Position numbers and translations under genes: made by a program. This document shows positions 9,027 to 18,305 of a DNA stretch of 64,000 bases, piece after piece (the first letter of the stretch is position 1; each line of letters begins with the position of its first letter). This DNA is from CAZAPG01 sp964486935 (GTDB taxonomy: Bacteria > Chloroflexota > Anaerolineae > 4572-78 > J111). The notes below the pieces were generated by a model. It ran no database searches and had not been told where the DNA came from. It saw nothing but the letters and a program-made list of their open reading frames with translations. The DNA is taken from NCBI GenBank assembly GCA_964486935.1, contig CAZAPG010000005.1, forward strand, positions 1 to 64,000. Reading direction: 5' to 3'.

Positions 9027-12000
9027 ATGAGTCAAAAATTATTTTTTGCCTATATTCTGGCCTGCCTGCTGCTGGCCCCGGTAACGGTTCAGGCGCAGGG
9101 GCCGGTCATTCAGGGCGTTTCTACCAACGCCGCCGCCTACCCCAACAGCCAAATTCCCCGTTACCAAAAATTTGAAATCACCTTTCAGGTTGATACGGCG
9201 GCCCAAAATTTGCAATTTCCGTTTGACTCCATGCCGCCGCCCGGCATTACGCCGGAAATTGGCGTTAGCGTCGATGCCCTCTTTACCCCCGATAACTGGC
9301 AGACCGTCTACCGGCAGCCGGCCTTCTACTATCAGGAATTTCAGGATGGGGTCAAAGAGGGGCAGGAGTGGTTCTACCCCAGCGGCAACTTTGCCTGGAA
9401 AGCCCGCTTTGCGCCCCATCAGGCCGGGAGCTGGCAATTCAGGCTGGCAGCGCAGGATGCCGGCGGCCTGTCTCAAACCCAACCCTTCAGCTTTACCGTT
9501 GCGCCTTCAACCAACTGGGGATTTATCCGGGTTAGCCGGTCGGACCCGCGCTATTTTGAGTTTGATGACGGCGGCTACTTTCCGGCGCTGGGCTACAACA
9601 TGAACTACAACCAGCTTGACTGGGTTAATCCGACACTTGGCAATGAAACCAACTTTCAGAAAATGTCCCAAAACGGCATCCAACTGGTGCGGATGTGGCT
9701 GTCGCAGTGGGGCATTTACGGGCCGTCGTGGAACCCCTGGAATGCGATTGACCCAAAGCTGCACGGCCAGTCTATCCCCAACCCGGCGCTCTCTTTTGAG
9801 CAGGCATACCCCGGCAGCCAAATCTCCATGCAGGTCAGCGCTGCCTGGAACCGCTGCATGTTCATTGGGGCCTGGAAAGCCAAACCCGCCGTTAAACCCA
9901 ATACCACTTACCGGGTCCGTATCCGCTACAAAACCGCCGGAATTGACGGCCCCAAAGTGGCGGGTCAACCTTACGGTTTTGTGGCCAAAACCGGCGGCTG
10001 GCTGAACAATTGCGACCAGCCGGACGCGGGTACAGCCGTAACGCCCCACCAGCCTCACAACACCGCCGATTGGCAAATTCTGGAGGGCAGCCTGATCACC
10101 GACGGCAGCGATTTTTTGCCCAACTTCTATCTGGTGATGGACAACGCCAACCAGGGCGTGGCCTACGTAGATTATGTTTGGCTTGAAGAGAATTTGGGCA
10201 ACGGCAGCTACGGCCCCAACATTGTGCCCAAACCGTGGATGGCCCACCACCTTTATATGGAGCAGCGCAATTCTTACGCCTTTGATAAGGTCGTTCAACT
10301 GGCCGAGCAGTACGGAGTCTATCTGCGGCCGGTCATCCACGAGAAAAACGAGTGGATTTTTAACCGGATTAATCACGAGGGCAACTTCACCTCAGAGGCC
10401 GGCAACAACAACTTTTACGGCAACCGGCGAGAAGTCACCAAAGTGCGCTGGCTGCAACAGGCCTGGTGGCGCTACCTGCAAGCTCGCTGGGGTTATTCAA
10501 CCGGCATCCACTCGTGGGAGCTGCTCAACGAGGGCGACCCCAACAACGACCACCACTACGCCCTGGCCGATGAATTGGGCAAATTCATGCATTGCCGCGT
10601 TTTTGGCGTGGCGGTTGGCAATGAGGCCGGCGACAGGTGTCTCTATGAGCACCCCAACGCCCACCCGGTTTCAACCTCAAACTGGCACTCGTTCCCCAAA
10701 GATAAATTTTGGGCCAGCCCCAACTACCCCAACGTGGATTTTGCCGATGTGCATCAATACATCGACCAGGCCGACCCGCTTTTTGCCGATGCGGCGCTGA
10801 TGACCGCATCGGCCAGCCTGAAATACGGGCGCGCCGGCAAACCCGTTATCCGGGGAGAAACCGGCTTTGGCGACGGCGACAGCCCGGTGAAAAATGACGT
10901 GGAGGGCATCTGGCTGCGCAACTACATTTGGGGCGGTATCAATCCGGGCGGCCTGATTGAGTCCTACTGGTACGCCAACCGGCATATCTATTTTGGCAAC
11001 ATCGACCACCGGCCCATTTACAGAACCTACTACAACTTCATTCACGACACCCCGCTCAACAACGGTTATTATGCAGACGCGCAGGCTGCCGCCTCGAACG
11101 AAAATCTGCGGGCCTGGGGACAGAAAGATGTGGTCAACGGGCGCGCCCACCTGTGGCTGCAAAACAAACACCACACCTGGCAACATGTGGTCGATGGCCT
11201 CCCGATACCGGCCATCACCGCAACCGTGACCATCACCGGCTTTACCCCTAATCAAAATTACGTCCTTGAGTGGTGGGATACCTACCAGCCCGACCCCGCC
11301 CGCCAGCGCATCCAAACCGAAACGCTGACGGCCGGCCCTGATGGCGCGCTGCTGATTGTCGTAAATAATCTTGGCGCGGATATTGCCCTCAAAATATTTC
11401 CGCCGGCGCGGGCCGGTTCAATTCCTCCCCTGGCGGCTGATTATTTGGGCCGAAGCCCGGAGGAGATGTGCGCCAGCCCGGTCAAAATTATGCCGCTGGG
11501 CGACTCGATTACGCAGGGGATATCTGCCGGCGTGGATGACCCGAGCCGGCAGGTTGGTTATCGCCGGGATTTGTGGGAGCGATTGATTGCTGCCGGTTAC
11601 AACGTTGATTTTGTGGGCGGGTTGAAACACGGCCAGGCATATCCCAATTTTGACCCCGACCACGAAGGGCACAGCGGCTCGTGGCCCAAACATCTCAATG
11701 TTACGCGTTATCTCAACAAACAGCCCGCCGATATCATTCTGCTGCATATTGGCACCAACGGCCTCAATCAGGCCAACCCTAATGAGATTACCCGCATTCT
11801 GGATAATATCGACGCCTACGAACAAGAGCATGGCGTGGCGATAACCGTCATCCTGGCCCGGATTATCAACCGGCTCAACGGTAACAGCGCCGCCACCACC
11901 ACCCTTAACAACGCGGTTGAAGAAATTGCCCGGCAACGTATCGCTGCCGGCGACCGGCTCATCATCGTTGATATGGAGCGCGCCGCCGGCCTCGATTACG

Positions 12001-12119
12001 CCCAATTCCCCACCGGCGACATGTCAGACTGGGCGCATCCCGCCGCCAGCGGCTACGCCAAAATGGCTGCCGTCTGGTTTGACGCCCTCGCCACCATTCT
12101 GCCCGCGTGCGGGCGGTAG
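9027..12119 (+). CDS. Secreted DUF5060/glycosidase-like barrel fused to an SGNH esterase
   Basis: This 1030-residue exported protein is probably a carbohydrate-active enzyme. A signal peptide (about residues 1-24, ending VQA) precedes a DUF5060-like beta domain (about 28-150). A cellulase-type TIM barrel follows, with Glu502 in ELLNEGDP as likely acid/base and Glu611 in IRGETGFGD as likely nucleophile. The barrel is interrupted at about 245-395 by a jelly-roll, carbohydrate-binding-like segment (NTTYRVRIRYKT ... VAYVDYVWLEE). From about residue 820 there is a separate SGNH/GDSL hydrolase with block I GDSIT (Ser827), block III HIGTNG and block V DWAHP (Asp1001, His1004). A glycosidase joined to an esterase suggests action on an acetylated polysaccharide, but the substrate is not known. 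It starts 20 nt after polA, without a clear ribosome-binding site. Confidence 0.85.
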   Translation: MSQKLFFAYILACLLLAPVTVQAQGPVIQGVSTNAAAYPNSQIPRYQKFEITFQVDTAAQNLQFPFDSMPPPGITPEIGVSVDALFTPDNWQTVYRQPAFYYQEFQDGVKEGQEWFYPSGNFAWKARFAPHQAGSWQFRLAAQDAGGLSQTQPFSFTVAPSTNWGFIRVSRSDPRYFEFDDGGYFPALGYNMNYNQLDWVNPTLGNETNFQKMSQNGIQLVRMWLSQWGIYGPSWNPWNAIDPKLHGQSIPNPALSFEQAYPGSQISMQVSAAWNRCMFIGAWKAKPAVKPNTTYRVRIRYKTAGIDGPKVAGQPYGFVAKTGGWLNNCDQPDAGTAVTPHQPHNTADWQILEGSLITDGSDFLPNFYLVMDNANQGVAYVDYVWLEENLGNGSYGPNIVPKPWMAHHLYMEQRNSYAFDKVVQLAEQYGVYLRPVIHEKNEWIFNRINHEGNFTSEAGNNNFYGNRREVTKVRWLQQAWWRYLQARWGYSTGIHSWELLNEGDPNNDHHYALADELGKFMHCRVFGVAVGNEAGDRCLYEHPNAHPVSTSNWHSFPKDKFWASPNYPNVDFADVHQYIDQADPLFADAALMTASASLKYGRAGKPVIRGETGFGDGDSPVKNDVEGIWLRNYIWGGINPGGLIESYWYANRHIYFGNIDHRPIYRTYYNFIHDTPLNNGYYADAQAAASNENLRAWGQKDVVNGRAHLWLQNKHHTWQHVVDGLPIPAITATVTITGFTPNQNYVLEWWDTYQPDPARQRIQTETLTAGPDGALLIVVNNLGADIALKIFPPARAGSIPPLAADYLGRSPEEMCASPVKIMPLGDSITQGISAGVDDPSRQVGYRRDLWERLIAAGYNVDFVGGLKHGQAYPNFDPDHEGHSGSWPKHLNVTRYLNKQPADIILLHIGTNGLNQANPNEITRILDNIDAYEQEHGVAITVILARIINRLNGNSAATTTLNNAVEEIARQRIAAGDRLIIVDMERAAGLDYAQFPTGDMSDWAHPAASGYAKMAAVWFDALATILPACGR

Positions 12120-12165
12120 CTTTTCCAAATCAGCATAAATTGACCAAATTTCGGCGACCGGGATG

Positions 12166-12174
12166 TGTTATAAT
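12166..12174 (+). promoter_or_regulatory. Extended -10 promoter upstream of recQ
   Basis: TG-T-TATAAT forms an extended -10 element. The nearest -35-like sequence (TTGACC at 12140) is 23 nt away, too far for normal spacing, so recognition would depend on the extended -10. It would give recQ a leader of roughly 210 nt. Confidence 0.5.
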
Positions 12175-12194
12175 TAATTCTTAATAGCTACCCC

Positions 12195-12227
12195 AGACCT
12201 CAAAGGTTTCAAAAACCTTTGAGGTCT
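12195..12227. repeat. Perfect 15-bp hairpin in the recQ leader
   Basis: AGACCTCAAAGGTTT and AAACCTTTGAGGTCT pair perfectly around a 3-nt loop. There is no T tract on either side. It could stop transcription from the upstream hydrolase gene, act in the recQ leader, or be a dispersed palindromic repeat. A hairpin of the same design lies at 21614-21644. Confidence 0.7.
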
Positions 12228-12330
12228 TCATTGGGCCAGAAACAGCGTGTTTCTTAGAAGTAATCAAACCACCCGCCCGGACATAGAAGCCGATACCGGC
12301 ATCCGCTGAAGCGCACCGAGGATATAGCCA

Positions 12331-12384
12331 ATGACCGAGCCGCAAAACAAAATGCATCTTCTTGAAGTGGTTGGCGGGGGGTAA
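12331..12384 (+). CDS. Possible 17-codon upstream ORF in the recQ leader
   Basis: An ATG preceded by GAGGA at 8 nt opens a reading frame encoding MTEPQNKMHLLEVVGGG. It ends with TAA 6 nt before the recQ ATG. It may be a leader peptide coupling translation into recQ, or chance. recQ itself has only a weak G-rich ribosome-binding site inside the end of this frame, which fits coupling. Confidence 0.3.
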   Translation: MTEPQNKMHLLEVVGGG

Positions 12385-12390
12385 AACATT

Positions 12391-14772
12391 ATGCCATCTC
12401 CCCAGGCCGCGCTCAAACAGCACTTTGGTTTTGATAACTTCCGCGAAGGTCAGGAAGAAACCATTCGGCGCGCGCTCAACGGCCAGCACTCTTTGCTGGT
12501 GATGCCGACCGGCTCCGGCAAATCGCTCACTTACCAATTGCCCGCTCTGCTATTGCCCGGCCTGACGCTGGTCATCTCGCCCCTCATCGCCCTGATGAAA
12601 GACCAGGTAGACAGCCTGACCGGGGCCGGCCTGCCGGCCACCTACATCAACAGTTCTCTGCCCGCCGACGAAGCCAACCGCCGCGCGCGGGCCATGCTGG
12701 AAGGGCATGTCAAACTGCTCTACATTGCCCCGGAACGGCTGCGCCATCGCGCCTTTACCCGCGCCCTGGCCAACACCAAAATCAGCCTGCTGGCCGTTGA
12801 CGAGGCCCATTGCATCTCCCAGTGGGGCCACGACTTCCGGCCCGACTATCTGCACATCGGCCCCACCTGGCAGGCCATGGGACGCCCCACCTTGCTGGCT
12901 ACTACAGCCACCGCCACGCCAAAGGTTCAAAAAGATATTTTGCAACTGCTTGGCCTGGAAAATGCCCACACCATTGTGACCGGCTTCAACCGGCCCAACC
13001 TCTCCTTTCGGGTGTTGTTTGCCCCGGATGAGCGCGCCAAATTACAAGGGCTGCAAAATCATCTGCAAAAATTAGAGAACAGCGCCATTGTGTACTGCGC
13101 CACCCGCCGCGCCACCGAGGAAGTCGCCAATTTTATCAGCAACGCGCTTGGCCTGCCGGCCCGGGCCTATCACGCCGGGCTAGACCGCCAGCTACGCTAC
13201 CGCGTCCAAACCGATTTTATGGCCAATCGCTTCAAAATTGTGGTTGCCACCAACGCTTTTGGCATGGGGGTCGACAAGCCGGACGTGCGGGCGGTGCTTC
13301 ACTACAATATGCCCGCCACGGTTGAAGCCTACTACCAGGAAGCGGGCCGGGCCGGGCGCGACGGCCAGCCCGCCGAATGCGTCTTGCTTTACGCGCCCGA
13401 TGACCAGCGCCTGCAAGAGTGGTTCATCAACAGCGACACCCCCAGCCACGATGACCTGCACCAGCTTTATACTCGGCTGGCCGGCGCCGCCAACCAGGGC
13501 GAAGTTTACTTCTCCAGCCGGGAAATGGCCGAAATGACCGGGCTGCACCAGGTTAAAATCCGCGTGGCCTTGAGCGAACTGGAGCAGGCCGGGGTCATTA
13601 TTCATTTGGGCGATGACGGCGGCTACGGGCGCTGGAAGGTGTTGCCTCTTTCAAGCGAAGCCCTGCGCCAACGGGCCTCAATTATCCAACAGCGGGCCAA
13701 AAACCGGCTGGAGTTGCTGGACGCCATGCTCAATTATGTTCGCCTGACAAGCTGCCGGCGACAATTTTTGCTGCGCTACTTTGGCGACTCCAGCCCGCCC
13801 CGCTCCGCCCGCTGCTGCGACAATCACGGGTCCGATATTGTTGAAGAACTGCCCAAGGCCGTTACCCCGCAAGAGTGGCTGCCGCTGGTTGTGCTGGAAA
13901 CCGTCCGCACCTTTCAGGGGCGACCCATTGGCCGCAGCCGGTTGGCCCAGCTACTGGGCGGCTCGCAGGCCAAACCAATGCAACGGTTTGGCTACGACCG
14001 GCACAAATTTTACGGTAAGCTCAACGCCCTCAGCCAGGCCCAAATTACGGCGCTGGTTGACGCCCTGATTTCGGCCCGTTACCTGCAACTGACCGGCAGC
14101 AACTTGCCCGTGCTGACCCTCACCGAAACCGGCTTTAAAGCATTGGAAGCCCGCGCTGCCCTGCCCATCACTGCCCCCCGCCTGCCCGCTCCCGCCGATA
14201 CCCCATCTCCCGCCCCTGTTCCGTCGCTCCCCGGCACGCCCGCTTCAGAACTCACCCCCGCCGATATCATCCTCAACGCCGTAGCCAGATTGGGAGGTAC
14301 GCTGGGCCGAACCGGGCTGGCCCAATTTTTGAGCGGCTCCAAAGCGGCCTGGCTGGAGACATTTGTCCAACACTCTGCCTATGGGCAACTGGCCGGCATG
14401 TCCCAAAAAGCCATTCTCAACATCATTGACGCGCTGATTACCGATGGCAGGCTGCTGACCACCGGCGGCAATCGCCCCAAAGTTGCGCTGCCCGACGCGC
14501 CGCGCGCCGCGCGCTCCGCTCCTGCCCAAACGCTGAACGCTGCTGACGCGATTGTGGCTGCCGTCTCGGATTTGGATGGTTTATTGACGATAGAGGGGTT
14601 GGCCCAACTGCTCACCGCCGGGCCGGATGAGGTGGTTTCATTTAGCGACCACGAACTGTTTGGCGCGTTTCACGGCAGTTTGAGCCGTGATGATGTTTTG
14701 GCGCAGATTAATGAAGCCTTACAGCAAAAGCAATTATTGTTGAGTCCTCGTCAAAGGCTGACGCTGCCGTGA
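12391..14772 (+). CDS. recQ: RecQ-family ATP-dependent DNA helicase with three C-terminal winged-helix modules
   Basis: This is a 3'-5' helicase of recombination and repair. The helicase core (1-about 340) has Walker A MPTGSGKS (Lys44), DEAH (137-140), ATTATATPKVQ, and motif VI QEAGRAGRDG. The zinc-binding region is unusual: Cys455, then adjacent Cys475-Cys476 and His479 in ARCCDNH, where classical RecQ has CxxCDxC. After it come three related segments, at about 495-590, 624-703 and 718-793. Each has the pattern G-x-x-L-A-x-L/F-L followed by a second helix pair and 'LI..G.L'. The first matches the RQC winged helix, and the other two look like degenerate copies. No HRDC domain is recognised. 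The convergent HAD gene ends 6 nt downstream. Confidence 0.93.
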   Translation: MPSPQAALKQHFGFDNFREGQEETIRRALNGQHSLLVMPTGSGKSLTYQLPALLLPGLTLVISPLIALMKDQVDSLTGAGLPATYINSSLPADEANRRARAMLEGHVKLLYIAPERLRHRAFTRALANTKISLLAVDEAHCISQWGHDFRPDYLHIGPTWQAMGRPTLLATTATATPKVQKDILQLLGLENAHTIVTGFNRPNLSFRVLFAPDERAKLQGLQNHLQKLENSAIVYCATRRATEEVANFISNALGLPARAYHAGLDRQLRYRVQTDFMANRFKIVVATNAFGMGVDKPDVRAVLHYNMPATVEAYYQEAGRAGRDGQPAECVLLYAPDDQRLQEWFINSDTPSHDDLHQLYTRLAGAANQGEVYFSSREMAEMTGLHQVKIRVALSELEQAGVIIHLGDDGGYGRWKVLPLSSEALRQRASIIQQRAKNRLELLDAMLNYVRLTSCRRQFLLRYFGDSSPPRSARCCDNHGSDIVEELPKAVTPQEWLPLVVLETVRTFQGRPIGRSRLAQLLGGSQAKPMQRFGYDRHKFYGKLNALSQAQITALVDALISARYLQLTGSNLPVLTLTETGFKALEARAALPITAPRLPAPADTPSPAPVPSLPGTPASELTPADIILNAVARLGGTLGRTGLAQFLSGSKAAWLETFVQHSAYGQLAGMSQKAILNIIDALITDGRLLTTGGNRPKVALPDAPRAARSAPAQTLNAADAIVAAVSDLDGLLTIEGLAQLLTAGPDEVVSFSDHELFGAFHGSLSRDDVLAQINEALQQKQLLLSPRQRLTLP

Positions 14773-14778
14773 GTCCCC

Positions 14779-15537
14779 TCAAACCGGCTCAAGCAGGTCC
14801 CCTACAGAAGATAACACCACATCGGCGTAACCGGCCAAATCTGCGGGTGCGCCAAGCCCCGAAAGCACGCCAACCGTCAGACCAGCGCCGGCGGCGCGGC
14901 CCATTTGCAAATCGGGCACGTTATCGCCAACCATCACGGTTTTGGCCGGCAGAATATTCAGGCTGCGGCAAACGGTTAAAATCATATCAGGCGCGGGTTT
15001 GATGGGGATGCCGTCATCGGCGCAAACCAGGGCGTTGACCAGGGGGGCAATACCCAACCGGGCAAGGGTGGCTTCGGTCAGGGCGCGGTCATCGCTGGTA
15101 GCAATGGCAATGCTTATCCCCAATGTATGAAGCGCGTTGAACAATTTGGACAGGTCAACCAGAGGGCGCACCGAGGTAACGGGGTTGGGAATGTGCCAGG
15201 CGGCGGCCATTGCCGTTTCAACAGCTTGCGGCGAAAGGCCGGCGGCGCGCAACACGTCAACGGTTAAAGCTTGTAGTTGGGCTACCGGCGATACCGCCAG
15301 ATGCCCGCCGGGCAGGATGTGCCCGGTAGATGGGTCAAAATTCATTGCGCTGAATAGCCGGCTGGCGACAGGCCGGCCGGCGGCGGCCTCCAGGCGTTGG
15401 GCCAGTTCAATAACCCAGCCGCCCCACAGCGCGTGGAAGTCAATCAGGGTGCCGTCTTTGTCAAAAATAATCAGGGCCGGCTCTACGGCGGCCAGTTGAG
15501 GGATAAGTTGCGGGCTTGAGGAGGGCGAGTGGGTCAT
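14779..15537 (-). CDS. HAD-superfamily phosphatase (phosphoglycolate phosphatase-like)
   Basis: This is a 252-residue cytosolic phosphatase of the haloacid dehalogenase fold. Motif I is FDKDGTLID (nucleophile and acid/base Asp), motif II is the Ser/Thr in IATSDD, motif III Lys lies in IKPAPD, and motif IV is GDNVPDLQMG. A helical cap sits between motifs I and II, as in the phosphoglycolate phosphatase/beta-phosphoglucomutase group. The substrate cannot be told from sequence. Its ATG overlaps the stop of the upstream PHP gene by four bases (ATGA), which indicates translational coupling. The first 20 residues are a Ser/Pro-rich, non-conserved extension. Confidence 0.88.
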   Translation of the reverse strand: MTHSPSSSPQLIPQLAAVEPALIIFDKDGTLIDFHALWGGWVIELAQRLEAAAGRPVASRLFSAMNFDPSTGHILPGGHLAVSPVAQLQALTVDVLRAAGLSPQAVETAMAAAWHIPNPVTSVRPLVDLSKLFNALHTLGISIAIATSDDRALTEATLARLGIAPLVNALVCADDGIPIKPAPDMILTVCRSLNILPAKTVMVGDNVPDLQMGRAAGAGLTVGVLSGLGAPADLAGYADVVLSSVGDLLEPV

Positions 15538-16610
15538 TTTTGGGGTTCAATAAAATTGCCATAGGTCAGGGCCGGGGGTTGGGGCCGGGGGCCAACAAAA
15601 ATAGGGTTTGTGACGGCCACAATCTGCCCATGCTGGTCGCGTATGTCTAGCCGGTACCAGGCTGAATGGGCCGGCGCGCATGGGTCAATATATTGCAGGG
15701 CGCCGTTGCCATCTTCAAACGACATGCTGGCTACAACGTTGCCGTTTTTTATCAATTGGGCCTGGATGGGCAAATTGGCCGAGACCGCGCCCTTAAATTC
15801 AATATCGCCGTTTTGTTCTCCCAGGTCGGCGCCAATATCGTAGGTTTCGCCATTGAGGCGGGCTTGAAACGTTACCCGCGGCCCCATGGTGACATATACC
15901 CGGCGCTGGCGAACCCCGGCCAAAATGGCTGCGCCCGAAAGCTCTTGAGCGTAAACAAATGTGCCGGGCAGGCCCAGCCGTTCGGCCGGCTTGTTCTCGC
16001 CGGGTTTGGGGGCGGGGCGATGGTAGTCGCTACCGCCAATGGCCGTAATGCGATAGCCGGCGTTGAGCCAGCGAGTCCACATGTCCACGGCCTGGGGGTT
16101 GGCGTGCCGGTTATCGGGCCAACTGGGGTCGTTCCAAATTTCCAGGCAATTGACGTAACGCAGGTCTGTAGTGTAATCCAGCCAGGCCCACGGCGGCAGC
16201 AGGGGATGGTTGATGGAGTTGAGCAGCCCTTGTTGGGCAATTTGTTGCATCAATTGGGTGGGGGTATCAAACCGGCGGATTGGATGCGACACTTCAGCCG
16301 GCCAGATGCAAACATCGGGCAGCCAGTCAAACTCTCCTTCCAGGCCAAAAACGTTGTAGTGCCCCTCTTTCATGGTAATTTCTATACCGGGGATAATCAG
16401 AATATCGGAGACGTTGCCAAAGTTGGGGTAAGCCTCGATGGTGTTGTGGTCGGTGATGGCAAAAAAATCCAGCCCTTCGGCGCGGGCCACCTCAACCAGT
16501 TCTTGCGGCGGATGGTAGCCATCGGAAAAGTTGGTGTGGGTATGAAAATCGCCCCGATACCAGCCGGCCTGGGGTTTGAATATTTTTGATAGCGATAATG
16601 TGGATAGCAT
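15534..16610 (-). CDS. CehA/McbA-type PHP-domain metal-dependent hydrolase
   Basis: This is a 358-residue protein of the polymerase-and-histidinol-phosphatase (PHP) fold. The N-terminal metal motif WYRGDFHTHTNFSDG is followed by FFAITDHNT. Later come LIIPGIEIT, SINHPLLPPW and GGSDYHR, which supply the remaining metal ligands. The order matches the CehA/McbA branch, which includes carbaryl hydrolase and other phosphoester or carbamate hydrolases. The C-terminal 120 residues form a beta-rich domain (TFQARLNGETYDIG ... WYRLDIRD) usual in this branch. It is coupled to the HAD phosphatase, so the two may act on one phosphorylated or esterified compound. The real substrate is unknown. Confidence 0.85.
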   Translation of the reverse strand: MLSTLSLSKIFKPQAGWYRGDFHTHTNFSDGYHPPQELVEVARAEGLDFFAITDHNTIEAYPNFGNVSDILIIPGIEITMKEGHYNVFGLEGEFDWLPDVCIWPAEVSHPIRRFDTPTQLMQQIAQQGLLNSINHPLLPPWAWLDYTTDLRYVNCLEIWNDPSWPDNRHANPQAVDMWTRWLNAGYRITAIGGSDYHRPAPKPGENKPAERLGLPGTFVYAQELSGAAILAGVRQRRVYVTMGPRVTFQARLNGETYDIGADLGEQNGDIEFKGAVSANLPIQAQLIKNGNVVASMSFEDGNGALQYIDPCAPAHSAWYRLDIRDQHGQIVAVTNPIFVGPRPQPPALTYGNFIEPQK

Positions 16611-16634
16611 AGATTTGTTGGCCTTTAGGGTCTT

Positions 16635-17240
16635 CTATTGCTTGAGTGGAATAAAGGGCAAAGCTCTGACGCTTTTTTTGTTCAGTTTCAGATAAACGGT
16701 GTTTTCTTCAATGCGCTCAATATCGCTGATGGGGATAGTAATTTGTTTTTTGTCCCAGGGCAGCCCTTCTTTTAGAACCAGATGAGAGATATGGCCGCTG
16801 TGCGGGTCTACCAAAAATTCGTCTACCTGGCCAATCCGGCCATCGGTGGCTCTAACTTTGGCGCCCCGGCGCACGGCCAGCTCTTCGGGCGGAACCAGTC
16901 GATGCGTGTCTTCTATAATTTGCCGGTCGGGAACGGTATACGGCCATACCAGGGTGAGTTTGGGGTCGGCGGCGTAATGCGATACTTCTCGCTGGATAAA
17001 ATCAGTTTGGTTAAACGGCGGCAATTGCCGAAATTCTTCTCTGGAATGGCTGAGGATGATAATGTGGCGGGTGGTCGCGGTAATCCAGCCGACCGGCACA
17101 ATGCGCTCAATCCACGAGGGCCATTGCTCTTTGACCACCAGATGCGTTACCTGTTCGGTGGCGGGGTTGATAATAATGTGGGTGGAACGGCCACAGCGGC
17201 CATCGGGGCAATGCACATCAACATTTAAGGGAATGTCCAT
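16635..17240 (-). CDS. Tandem PRC-barrel domain protein
   Basis: A 201-residue soluble protein with two PRC-barrel-like domains. The first is at residues 8-60 (DGRCGRSTHIIINPATEQVT, then HLVVKE). The second is at about 125-190 (DGRIGQVDEFLVDPHSGHIS, then HLVLKEG). Each ends in a predicted beta strand with a 'VPVGWI' or 'IPISDIERI' motif. PRC barrels are small beta folds found in RimM, photosynthetic reaction centre H subunits and stress-related proteins. No enzymatic residues are visible. A good GGAGG ribosome-binding site lies 7 nt before the ATG. The gene follows oppF by 15 nt and is probably on the same transcript, but its link to transport is unclear. Confidence 0.82.
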   Translation of the reverse strand: MDIPLNVDVHCPDGRCGRSTHIIINPATEQVTHLVVKEQWPSWIERIVPVGWITATTRHIIILSHSREEFRQLPPFNQTDFIQREVSHYAADPKLTLVWPYTVPDRQIIEDTHRLVPPEELAVRRGAKVRATDGRIGQVDEFLVDPHSGHISHLVLKEGLPWDKKQITIPISDIERIEENTVYLKLNKKSVRALPFIPLKQ

Positions 17241-17255
17241 TCGCTTGCCTCCTTT

Positions 17256-18305
17256 TTAGAGCGCTTCCGCTGCCGGGTCTGCTTTTTTGAGTATTTTGCT
17301 CCCGCCCGCAGCGTCGGCCAGGTGACAGGCGACAAAGTGGCCGGGCTGCAACTCGGTGAATTGGGGGACGGTTGTTTTACAAATTTCTTCGACCAGCGGG
17401 CAGCGGGTATGAAACACGCAGCCCGACGGCGGGTTGGAGGGGCTGGGCGGGTCGCCTTTTAAGATAAAGCGTTGTCGCTGGCGCTCTTTTTTGGGCATCG
17501 GCACCGGCACCGCCGAAATCAGGGATTGGGTGTAAGGGTGCAAAGGCGCTTGAAAGAGGGTGTTACGGTTAGCCAGTTCCATAACCTTGCCCAGATACAT
17601 CACGGCCACCCGGTCTGAAATGTGGCGGACCATGCTCAAATCATGGGCAATAAACAGGTAGGTTAAGCCTAACTGTTTTTGCAAATCTTTAAGCAGGTTT
17701 ACCACCTGGGCCTGAATAGAGACATCAAGGGCCGAGATAGGCTCATCGCAAACAATAAAACGGGGGTTAAGGGCCAGGGCGCGGGCAATATTAATGCGCT
17801 GCCGCTGCCCCCCGGAAAATTCATGCGGAAAGCGTTTAATCCAGGCCGGTTTAAGGCCGACCAGTTTCATCAACTCTATTACCCGGTCGTGCACTTCTCT
17901 GGCCGCGCCAATTTTGTGAATTTTGAGCGGCTCGCCGATGATTTTGCCCACCGAGTGGCGCGGATTGAGCGAGGCCACCGAATCCTGAAAAATCATTTGC
18001 ATTTTGGGCCGCAGGGCGCGTAGTTGGGTGGGGTTCAACGTGGTTAAATCGACATCTTCAAAAAAAACGTGGCCGCCGGTTGGTTTTTGCAACTGCAAAA
18101 TCGCTCGCCCGGTGGTTGATTTACCACAGCCGCTCTCGCCAACTACGCCCAGCGTTTCCCCCTGTCTGATATCAAACGAGACATCATCCACCGCTTTTAC
18201 GGCGCCAACCTGGCGGCTAAACAGAATGCCCCGGGTAATGGGAAAATATTTTTTTAGATTCTGAACCCGAACCAGAACGTCGGCGTTTGAGTTAGCTGTT
18301 GCCAT
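17256..18305 (-). CDS. oppF: Peptide-type ABC transporter ATP-binding protein (OppF/DppF)
   Basis: This is one of two ATPases that power a peptide/opine/nickel-family importer. Walker A is GESGCGKST, the Q-loop is [13 protein letters not shown], the signature is SGGQRQR and Walker B is [11 protein letters not shown]. The C-terminal oligopeptide-transporter domain has the conserved Cys-rich segment [16 protein letters not shown], which in relatives can bind an iron-sulfur cluster. The ATG at 18305 (protein begins [10 protein letters not shown]) was chosen because AGGAG lies 9 nt before it. An earlier ATG would lie inside oppD. The gene overlaps the end of oppD by 14 nt, so the two are translated together. 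Substrate specificity comes from the binding protein. Confidence 0.93.
   Translation of the reverse strand: MATANSNADVLVRVQNLKKYFPITRGILFSRQVGAVKAVDDVSFDIRQGETLGVVGESGCGKSTTGRAILQLQKPTGGHVFFEDVDLTTLNPTQLRALRPKMQMIFQDSVASLNPRHSVGKIIGEPLKIHKIGAAREVHDRVIELMKLVGLKPAWIKRFPHEFSGGQRQRINIARALALNPRFIVCDEPISALDVSIQAQVVNLLKDLQKQLGLTYLFIAHDLSMVRHISDRVAVMYLGKVMELANRNTLFQAPLHPYTQSLISAVPVPMPKKERQRQRFILKGDPPSPSNPPSGCVFHTRCPLVEEICKTTVPQFTELQPGHFVACHLADAAGGSKILKKADPAAEAL

Noticed and set aside
9507..10376. 289-codon open frame on the minus strand inside the secreted hydrolase gene
   Set aside because: It lies opposite strongly patterned coding sequence with recognised domains. Its protein shows no known motif, so it is a GC-driven shadow.
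12140..12145. TTGACC as -35 of the recQ promoter
   Set aside because: Spacing of 23 nt to TATAAT is too long for normal sigma-70 recognition.
15666..16589. 307-codon open frame on the plus strand opposite the PHP gene
   Set aside because: The minus strand has all PHP metal motifs. The plus-strand product has no recognisable fold.
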